Positions 6,599 through 11,783 of a stretch of DNA of 11,783 nt are shown here, one piece after another. This DNA is from an uncultured Ruminococcus sp. (GTDB lineage: Bacteria; Bacillota; Clostridia; Oscillospirales; CAG-272): positions 1 through 11,783 of the forward strand of contig CACZOH010000082.1 in NCBI GenBank assembly GCA_902782785.1, read 5' to 3'. Positions within the stretch are counted from its first letter, which is position 1. Every line of letters starts with the position of its first letter. Below the pieces are notes generated by a model. It was not told where the DNA came from, did no database searches, and was given only the letters and a program-made list of their open reading frames with translations. A program made the position numbers and the translations under genes.

Positions 6599-7531
6599 AT
6601 GAAAGATTTTAAAATCATGGCTGACGCGACCTGCGATCTCACAAAAGAGCTGTCCGAAAAATACGGTATCATAACGATTCCCGGACACCTCGTTTTCCCC
6701 GAGGGAAAGGAGCTCAAGGCGTTTCTTGACTGGGATACCGTCCCGCGCGACGAGTTTTATACCGATCTGAAAAAGCGCCCGGACGAATACAGCACCTCGC
6801 CCGCAAACGTCGACGAGTTTGCCGGATATATGGAGGAAGCGGCTAAAGAAGGCTGCGATATGATAGTTATGACCATATCCTCCGGAATAAGCGGCGCTTT
6901 CGGCTTTGCGAGCAAAGCGAAGGAGCAGGTCGAAAAGAAATACAACGTAAAGATAAACGTCATAGACACTATGCGCTTCGGCCCGGGTTTCGGTCTTATG
7001 GCCGTTTACGCCTCACAGCTCCGCGCCGAAGGCAAGAGCATAGACGAGGTCACCGCGTGGATAGAGGATAATAAAAACCGTTTTCATCAGGCGGGCTGGC
7101 TCGACGACCTTTCGTTTGTCGCCAAAAAAGGCAGGCTTACGCACGCAAAGGCGTTTTTCGGAACTCTCGCGGGCGTAAAGCCGATAGGCGAATTTGACTA
7201 CAACGGTCTGACCACAGTCATAGGCAAGGCAAAAGGATCAAAGAAGGCGTATACCGCGCTCCTTTCGTATATAGAAGGCACGATAGAGGATCCGGAGGAG
7301 CAGATAATATTCATAGCTCAGACGAACAGACTGCCGCAGGCTGAGGAATACAAAAAGCTGATAGAGGAGAAATTCCATCCGAAGGCGGTCTATATAAAGG
7401 ACGTTTTCCCGTCCTGCGGAATAAACATCGGACCCGGACTCATGGCGGCGTATTACGTCGGAAAGCCCATATCGAAGGACCTTTCGTTTGAAAGAGACCT
7501 TTTGAACAAATATCTCGAAGCAAAGGAATAA
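6599..7531 (+). CDS. fakB: DegV-family fatty-acid-binding protein (FakB type)
   Basis: This 310-residue protein has the two-lobed DegV layout: an N-terminal MADATCDL strand (7-14), the ligand-loop residues TSPA (66-69), SSGISGAF (94-101), VIDTMRFGPGFGLM (121-134), the KKGRLTHAKAFFG segment (176-188) and C-terminal NIGPGL (276-281). DegV/FakB proteins bury a fatty acid, bind its carboxylate with the Thr/Ser loops, and present it to FakA for phosphorylation to acyl-phosphate. That assignment is strong here because a full-length fakA lies two genes downstream. The usual His of the C-terminal GxHxGPG motif is Asn276 (GINIGPG), so carboxylate or phosphate contacts may differ. The next gene starts 3 nt after the stop. 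Chain-length preference cannot be predicted by eye. Confidence 0.87.
   Translation: MKDFKIMADATCDLTKELSEKYGIITIPGHLVFPEGKELKAFLDWDTVPRDEFYTDLKKRPDEYSTSPANVDEFAGYMEEAAKEGCDMIVMTISSGISGAFGFASKAKEQVEKKYNVKINVIDTMRFGPGFGLMAVYASQLRAEGKSIDEVTAWIEDNKNRFHQAGWLDDLSFVAKKGRLTHAKAFFGTLAGVKPIGEFDYNGLTTVIGKAKGSKKAYTALLSYIEGTIEDPEEQIIFIAQTNRLPQAEEYKKLIEEKFHPKAVYIKDVFPSCGINIGPGLMAAYYVGKPISKDLSFERDLLNKYLEAKE
7522..7527 (+). promoter_or_regulatory. Ribosome binding site of the transporter inside fakB
   Basis: AAAGGA within the last codons of fakB lies 7 nt before the transporter ATG at 7535. The transporter is therefore read from the same message and probably coupled to fakB translation. Confidence 0.55.
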
Positions 7532-7534
7532 GGA

Positions 7535-8890
7535 ATGAAAAAGCTGACGTCAAGACGGCAGATCGTTCTGTACGCCTGCTCGGGCATGGGAATAAATCTG
7601 CTGAACACCATGATGGCGTCGTACCTTTGCAGCGCGCTCATAGCGGGCGGCTTCAAGGGCGACGCGGTTATATACCAGACGTACGCGCAGAAGGATCTCG
7701 TCGTGGCGTCTTTGTGGGCGGTCCTCGCCTTCGTCGCAAAGGTCGTTGACGGAGTGATCGACGTGCCTATGGCGGCTCTGACGGACGGATTGCGCTCAAG
7801 ATTCGGACGCCGCCGCCCGTCGCTTTTGATGGGTCTCGTCCCGCTTCTTCTGTCGTACGCGCTGTTTCTTTTGATACCCGATCCGTCGGGCGCGACGGTG
7901 CTGAACACGCTTTACTACGGCGTGATGCTCTGCATATTCTACACGTTCTACACGCTCACCATGGTGACGTATTACGCGACCTACACGGAGATACTTGAAA
8001 ACGAGCGTCAGCGCTCGCTCATGTCAAACGTCAAATCGGTGTGCGACATAGTGTATTTCATTTTGGGCTACGTGGTCGTCCGTATGTTCCTGAACGGGCT
8101 GAACATCAGAGTTGTCGCTCTCATCGTCCTGCCGCTTTCGGCTACGATGCTCATACCGCTCTTTATGATAAAGGAGCCGTCGAACAAGGACAGTCCGAAG
8201 GAGGACAGAAAAGCCCTGCGCCTCATCCCGTCCATAACGTACACGTTCAAAAACGCGACTTTCATAAAGTGGATGGTCGTTTATTCGTTCATGACGTTCG
8301 GCGTTCAGCTTTTCTTAGGCGGTATAAACGAGTACTTCAGCTTTGTCGGGATGAATATGATATTCGTGATGTGCGCGGCGTTCGCGCCCGTCCCGTTCAC
8401 TCTGATACTTTATAACAAAATACAGAAAAAATACGGCTTCGGCGCGGCTTTCAGATACGTGCTTTTAACGTTTGTCCTCGGTATGCTCGCAATGTTCTGC
8501 GTCGGCTTCATACCCGCGGGCGCGGCAAAGACCGCGGCGTCGGTCGTGACGGGACTGATAAGCTCGTTCGCGATAGGCGCGATGTTCGCCGTGGCATATT
8601 CCATCCCGTCGCAGCTTGCGGCAGAGGAGGAGGAAAAGAACGGCGTATCGAACTCCGCAATGTACTTTGCGGTACAGGGGCTTTTCGCGGGAGTGGCGTC
8701 CGGCATAGGCACGGGTCTCGTCCTCACCGCGCTCAAAAAGGGAAGCGAGAACAACGGCACGGCGATGACGTATATGACGGTAATAGCCGCGGCGGGAGCG
8801 CTCGTCTCGTTCGCTCTCACGTTCATCCTGCCGGGATCCCTTTTGAAATTAGGCAAACAGGATAACAAGAAAGAAGAAAAGAATCAGTAA
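7535..8890 (+). CDS. MFS_2/GPH-family cation-coupled transporter
   Basis: This 451-residue polytopic membrane protein has about 11-12 hydrophobic segments. The signature KVVDGVIDVPMAALTDGLRS (69-88), followed by GRRRPSLLMG (91-100), matches the glycoside-pentoside-hexuronide:cation symporter family (MelB type). Asp72 and Asp76 sit where MelB binds Na+ or H+ in its WDxxxDP motif. Most bacterial relatives are annotated as sugar symporters, but the same MFS_2 family includes animal MFSD2A, a Na+-coupled lysophosphatidylcholine importer. Placement between fakB and fakA, with acyltransferases upstream, makes a lysolipid or fatty-acyl cargo worth considering. The sequence alone does not separate sugar from lipid transport. 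The C-terminal tail is Lys/Glu-rich and should be cytoplasmic. Confidence 0.82.
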   Translation: MKKLTSRRQIVLYACSGMGINLLNTMMASYLCSALIAGGFKGDAVIYQTYAQKDLVVASLWAVLAFVAKVVDGVIDVPMAALTDGLRSRFGRRRPSLLMGLVPLLLSYALFLLIPDPSGATVLNTLYYGVMLCIFYTFYTLTMVTYYATYTEILENERQRSLMSNVKSVCDIVYFILGYVVVRMFLNGLNIRVVALIVLPLSATMLIPLFMIKEPSNKDSPKEDRKALRLIPSITYTFKNATFIKWMVVYSFMTFGVQLFLGGINEYFSFVGMNMIFVMCAAFAPVPFTLILYNKIQKKYGFGAAFRYVLLTFVLGMLAMFCVGFIPAGAAKTAASVVTGLISSFAIGAMFAVAYSIPSQLAAEEEEKNGVSNSAMYFAVQGLFAGVASGIGTGLVLTALKKGSENNGTAMTYMTVIAAAGALVSFALTFILPGSLLKLGKQDNKKEEKNQ

Positions 8891-8912
8891 ACCAAGGCGG
8901 TCAATCATTTAG

Positions 8913-10568
8913 ATGGCAACGATCAAGATAAACGGAACACAACTTGAAAAAATGCTCAGAAACGGTTTGAACAACCTGCTTGAGCACAAGGAAGAAGTGA
9001 ACAAACTGAACGTATTTCCCGTGGCGGACGGGGACACGGGCACGAATATGTCCCTGACTCTGTCTCACGGGCTCGGGGCCGCGCGGCCGCGTCCCGAGGC
9101 GGGACCGTATCTCAGACCCGTAAGCGAGGGGATGCTGCTCGGCGCGCGCGGAAATTCGGGCGTCATACTGTCGCAGCTTTTCAAGGGGCTTTACACGGAG
9201 CTTGCGCGCGCGGGCTGGATAACCCCGGCGCTTCTGAGAAACGCGCTGATACGCGCGTACAAAACGGCGTACGGCGCCGTGGTACACCCCGTTGAGGGTA
9301 CGATACTGACGGTTGCCCGCGAGGGTATAGAGCATATAAAAACACAGATCGACAGAACGACGACGGTAGAGGAATTTTTGTCCATGTACGTCGCGGAAAT
9401 GAGAAAAAGCCTGTCTTATACGCCGGAGCTTCTGCCCGTACTCAAGGAATCGGGCGTTATAGACAGCGGCGCGTACGGATATATACTCATTTTCGAGGGT
9501 ATGCTCGATCAGCTTTACGGCAAGGAGCATAAGCAGAAGGCGGAGGAGGCGCACATAACGGTGCAGGCGGAGCCCGCGGCGGTGGATCCCTCGCTTTTCA
9601 ATGAGAACAGCGCGTTCGTCGAGGGCTACTGCATGGAGTTCATACTCCAGCTTATGAAGAGCGAAAACTATACGCAGCGCTTTGTTCTGCGCTCGTATAT
9701 AAACGATCTGAAGCTTTACGGCACGTCGCTCGTCGTCGTACAGGACGGACGGCGCGTAAAGGTGCATATACACACGTTCAAGCCGGCGAAGATAATAACC
9801 CTGTCGCAGGAATTCGGCGAGTTTCTGACGTTCAAGCTTGAAAATATGCAGCTTCAGCACAACGAGGTGCTGCAGAACAAAAACAAGCCCGAAACAAAAA
9901 AGGTCCTTTCCGTCATAGCCGCCGTTAACGGCGACGGTATGGAAAAGACCTTCCGCGAGCTCGGGTGCGACGCGGTCATAAACTGCCGCGAAACGATGAA
10001 CGCGTCGGCGGAGGATTTCATCCGCGCGATCTCACGCGTGAACGCCGAAAAAATAGTGATACTGCCGAACAACAAAAACGTCATTATGGCGGCGGAGCAG
10101 GCGGTCAGGCTTTCCGAGGCGAAAAACGCGGTGGTGCTCCCGACAAAAAGCTCGGCAGAGGGATATTTCGCCCTCGCCATGGACATTCAGGACAGCGACG
10201 ATACGGCGCTTCGCGTAAAGCAGATGAGAAGCGGTATGAAAAGCACGGTGACGCTCACGGCGTCCACCGCGACGAAGGATTACGAGAACGGAAGCGAAAG
10301 CTGCCGCGCGGGCGAGGAGATAGTCATGATGAACGGCGAGCTTGTCGCCGCCTCGACCGACTGGTGCGACTGCATAATCAAAGGCCTTCGTGCGGTGCCG
10401 GACGCGGATGAGCTTGAAAGCTGCGTTATCTTCCGCGGGGACGGCGTGTCCGACGAACACGAGGCGATACTGACGGAGCGTCTTTCCGAGGCGTTCCCGA
10501 TGCTTGAGCCGACGTTTATAAACGGCGGACAGAGCGTTTACAGATTTATTATAGGAATATCGGAATAA
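8913..10568 (+). CDS. fakA: Fatty acid kinase FakA (DhaL-domain, YloV family)
   Basis: This 551-residue protein is close in length to characterised FakA. The N-terminal DhaL nucleotide-binding domain has NVFPVADGDTGTNM (33-46), with Asp39 and Asp41 as Mg2+ ligands, GARGNSGVI (77-85) and PVEGTILTVAREG (126-138). The middle domain keeps the expected Zn ligands Cys240 (in GYCME) and His285/His287 (in VHIHT). The C-terminal FakB-interacting region includes ILPNNKNV (383-390) and ends in GGQSVYRFIIG (538-548). FakA phosphorylates FakB-bound fatty acid with ATP to give acyl-phosphate, used by PlsY directly or by PlsX to make acyl-ACP. In many Firmicutes fakA follows an asp23/yloU gene; here it follows a transporter and lies in a lipid operon. 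A candidate ribosome site, AAGGCGG, lies at 8894-8900, and the 22-nt gap has no promoter. Confidence 0.92.
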   Translation: MATIKINGTQLEKMLRNGLNNLLEHKEEVNKLNVFPVADGDTGTNMSLTLSHGLGAARPRPEAGPYLRPVSEGMLLGARGNSGVILSQLFKGLYTELARAGWITPALLRNALIRAYKTAYGAVVHPVEGTILTVAREGIEHIKTQIDRTTTVEEFLSMYVAEMRKSLSYTPELLPVLKESGVIDSGAYGYILIFEGMLDQLYGKEHKQKAEEAHITVQAEPAAVDPSLFNENSAFVEGYCMEFILQLMKSENYTQRFVLRSYINDLKLYGTSLVVVQDGRRVKVHIHTFKPAKIITLSQEFGEFLTFKLENMQLQHNEVLQNKNKPETKKVLSVIAAVNGDGMEKTFRELGCDAVINCRETMNASAEDFIRAISRVNAEKIVILPNNKNVIMAAEQAVRLSEAKNAVVLPTKSSAEGYFALAMDIQDSDDTALRVKQMRSGMKSTVTLTASTATKDYENGSESCRAGEEIVMMNGELVAASTDWCDCIIKGLRAVPDADELESCVIFRGDGVSDEHEAILTERLSEAFPMLEPTFINGGQSVYRFIIGISE

Positions 10569-10571
10569 GGA
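10566..10571 (+). promoter_or_regulatory. Ribosome binding site of the second hydrolase
   Basis: TAAGGA overlaps the fakA stop codon and lies 9 nt before the ATG at 10581. The 12-nt gap leaves no room for an independent promoter, so this gene is co-transcribed with fakA. Confidence 0.5.
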
Positions 10572-10580
10572 ATATATAAA

Positions 10581-11519
10581 ATGGGCGCAGGATTTTGGAT
10601 TTTGATTGCGGTTTCGGCGGTTTTTCTGCTGTTTATACTGCCCGTGCTTGCAATGTCGTTTGCGATATACAGCGTGCTCCTCATAAGAAACAAAAAGGAC
10701 AAATGGGGGCGCGTGTGCAGCTTCCCCGAGGACGCGGAATACGTCGGAATGTATGAAGAAGGGCTTAAATGGGGAGAAAAATATAAAGAGTACAAAACGC
10801 CCGTGAACGTAAAAAGCGGCAGATTCGGTCTTGCGGGAGAATATTTTGATTTCGGAGCGGACAAAGCCGTTATCATAATCGCGGGAAGAACGGAATGCTG
10901 TTATTATTCCTATTATTTCGCAGAGCCGTACAGGGCGGCGGGATATAACGTCCTCGTGATAGACAACCGCGCCCACGGTCAATCCGACGGCAGGATAAAT
11001 TCGCTCGGATACAGGGAATACAAGGATATAATCGCGTGGAGCGAAATGCTTCACGGCAGGGGAAACAAAAGCGTCGTGCTCCACGGCATATGCATAGGCG
11101 CGTCGACCGCGCTGTTCACGGTAACCGCGAAGAACTGCCCGGAATATGTAACGGCAATGGTGTCGGACGGAATGTACGTCAACTTTTACGAGTCTTTCAA
11201 AAACCACATGGCGGAGAAAAACAAGCCGAATTTCCCGATGACGTACGGCGTTATGACACATATCTTCTTTATCTCGGGCGCAAACGTAGTGACAGACGGT
11301 CCGATAAAGCGGATAAGGAAAATGACAAAGCCCATACTTATGATGCAGAGCAAAGAGGACACGTATTCTCTGCCGGAGCTTGCAAAAAAGCTTTACGACG
11401 CCTGCCCGTCGGAGCATAAAAAGCTCGTGTATTTCGACCGCGGCGCTCACTCGCGCATCCGCGTGAACGACGTCGCGGGCTACGACGAAACGGTTAAGGC
11501 GTTTCTGCGGTCGCTCTGA
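10581..11519 (+). CDS. Membrane-anchored alpha/beta hydrolase homologue with Cys nucleophile
   Basis: This 312-residue paralogue of the hydrolase at 5584-6513 shares an N-terminal membrane helix (about 5-35), YNVLVIDNRAHGQSDG (122-137) and the nucleophile-elbow region. The elbow reads GICIG (169-173), so Cys171 (codon TGC at 11091-11093) replaces the normal Ser. Candidate acid and base residues remain: Asp260 in SKED and His290 in GAHSR. The usual oxyanion His-Gly after strand 3 is replaced by AGRTECC (101-107). A Cys-His-Asp triad is known in dienelactone hydrolases, so the protein may be active with altered chemistry, act as an acyltransferase, or have lost hydrolysis and bind ligands. It is the last gene of the co-directional run; a weak hairpin follows. 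Confidence 0.82.
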   Translation: MGAGFWILIAVSAVFLLFILPVLAMSFAIYSVLLIRNKKDKWGRVCSFPEDAEYVGMYEEGLKWGEKYKEYKTPVNVKSGRFGLAGEYFDFGADKAVIIIAGRTECCYYSYYFAEPYRAAGYNVLVIDNRAHGQSDGRINSLGYREYKDIIAWSEMLHGRGNKSVVLHGICIGASTALFTVTAKNCPEYVTAMVSDGMYVNFYESFKNHMAEKNKPNFPMTYGVMTHIFFISGANVVTDGPIKRIRKMTKPILMMQSKEDTYSLPELAKKLYDACPSEHKKLVYFDRGAHSRIRVNDVAGYDETVKAFLRSL

Positions 11520-11692
11520 CAACGGGCTGCGGCGGTGTATAGCCGTCTCTCCAAAATTTTCAATATGTTTGCTTTGTGTTCATGTATTATAACATAAAAG
11601 GCAATATAATAAGATTAAGCGAACGATTATTTGATCCGAAAGGATTTGAATATAAAAAAAATGACGTTTTTACGTCGGAAAGAGGTACATAT
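11520..11692. other. AT-rich intergenic region after the operon
   Basis: This 173-nt region has no coding sequence I can support. Near its start, ACGGGCT (11522-11528) can pair with AGCCGT (11541-11546) with one bulged G, but the only T-run (TTTT, 11557-11560) comes about 10 nt later, so termination would be poor. Further on there is an ATCC-GAAA-GGAT tetraloop hairpin (11634-11645) and a perfect GACGT-TTTT-ACGTC hairpin (11663-11676) just ahead of the next ribosome site. No known riboswitch fold was recognised. Confidence 0.5.
11605..11610 (+). promoter_or_regulatory. Possible -10 box for the zinc-ribbon gene
   Basis: A perfect TATAAT lies about 80 nt before the downstream ATG, but no good -35 box stands 16-18 nt upstream. 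A competing TATAAC (11588-11593) lies within ATGTATTATAACAT (11582-11595), whose 4-bp ends are inverted repeats. A separate promoter is likely from the gap length and base composition, but its exact position is uncertain. Confidence 0.35.
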
Positions 11693-11783
11693 ATGATCTG
11701 TAAGAATTGCGGAGCAGAAATAGCCGATGGATCTACGTTCTGCACTCAGTGCGGCGCTCCCGTACAGCAGGAACAGCCTCAGC
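11693..11783 (+). CDS. Zinc-ribbon domain protein, N-terminal fragment
   Basis: The first 30 codons of a gene cut by the window edge are visible. They encode a treble of cysteines typical of the short zinc_ribbon domain: Cys3-x2-Cys6 and Cys17-x2-Cys20 (CKNCGAEI and FCTQCGAPV). A Gln/Pro/Glu-rich stretch begins at residue 24. In Clostridia such N-terminal ribbons usually precede a low-complexity linker and one or more membrane helices or another domain, so the function lies in the part not seen. AGAGG (11681-11685) is 7 nt before the ATG and supports the start. The AT-rich gap and its own putative promoter suggest it is not part of the lipid operon. Confidence 0.8.
   Translation, partial: MICKNCGAEIADGSTFCTQCGAPVQQEQPQ

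Noticed and set aside
8901..9860. 319-residue minus-strand open frame opposite the fakA N-terminus
   Set aside because: It is fully antisense to the conserved DhaL domain and has no motif or ribosome site of note; a shadow.
10032..11522. 496-residue open frame on the minus strand across fakA and the last hydrolase
   Set aside because: It lies opposite two well-supported genes, spans their junction, shows no recognisable domain, and has the Arg/His/Tyr/Val-rich composition of an antisense shadow in this codon usage.
11522..11560. Intrinsic terminator after the last hydrolase
   Set aside because: The stem is short with a bulge and a 12-nt loop, and the T-run comes about 10 nt later; not convincing as a terminator.

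Overview
This window looks like a chromosome segment from a low- to mid-GC Gram-positive bacterium, most likely an anaerobic Clostridia-type member of the Bacillota. The evidence is a FakA/FakB (DhaL-domain and DegV-family) fatty acid kinase pair, strong AGGAG-type ribosome binding sites, a sigma-A-like promoter, tight co-directional gene packing, and heavy use of ATA isoleucine codons together with roughly balanced GC in the coding parts. The intergenic ends are clearly AT-rich. The exact taxon cannot be read from the sequence.

Layout. A promoter at about 74-102 precedes eleven genes, all on the + strand (137-11519). The first six overlap or nearly touch: an AMP-dependent acyl ligase fused to a carrier domain (137-2089), two different PlsC-family acyltransferases (2070-2723, and 2686-3339 starting at TTG), a second, stand-alone AMP-dependent ligase (3356-4870), a free acyl carrier protein (4861-5115) and a small LRAT-domain papain-fold protein (5112-5525). 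After 58 nt comes a membrane-anchored alpha/beta hydrolase (5584-6513). An 85-nt gap with a long hairpin leads to a DegV/FakB fatty-acid-binding protein (6599-7531), an MFS_2/GPH-type cation-coupled transporter (7535-8890), a full-length FakA-type fatty acid kinase (8913-10568), and a second membrane-anchored hydrolase (10581-11519) with Cys in place of the nucleophile Ser. A 173-nt AT-rich gap then precedes the start of a zinc-ribbon protein cut by the window edge (11693-11783).

Working model (inference). Nearly every gene belongs to a family that activates, carries, transfers or releases acyl chains. Fatty acids could be activated by two routes: ATP to acyl-AMP to a carrier protein (ligases plus carrier domains), or FakB-bound fatty acid to acyl-phosphate (FakA). 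Acyl groups would then go onto lysolipids or other acceptors through the two PlsC enzymes. The LRAT-type protein and the two hydrolases could take acyl chains off lipids or move them between lipids, and the MFS_2 transporter could import a substrate. No ketosynthase, ketoreductase or phosphopantetheinyl transferase is visible, so this does not look like de novo fatty acid or polyketide synthesis. It reads as a dedicated lipid scavenging, remodelling or unusual-lipid operon. I do not recognise this gene combination as a described system. No RNA genes, IS elements, CRISPR arrays or long repeats were found.
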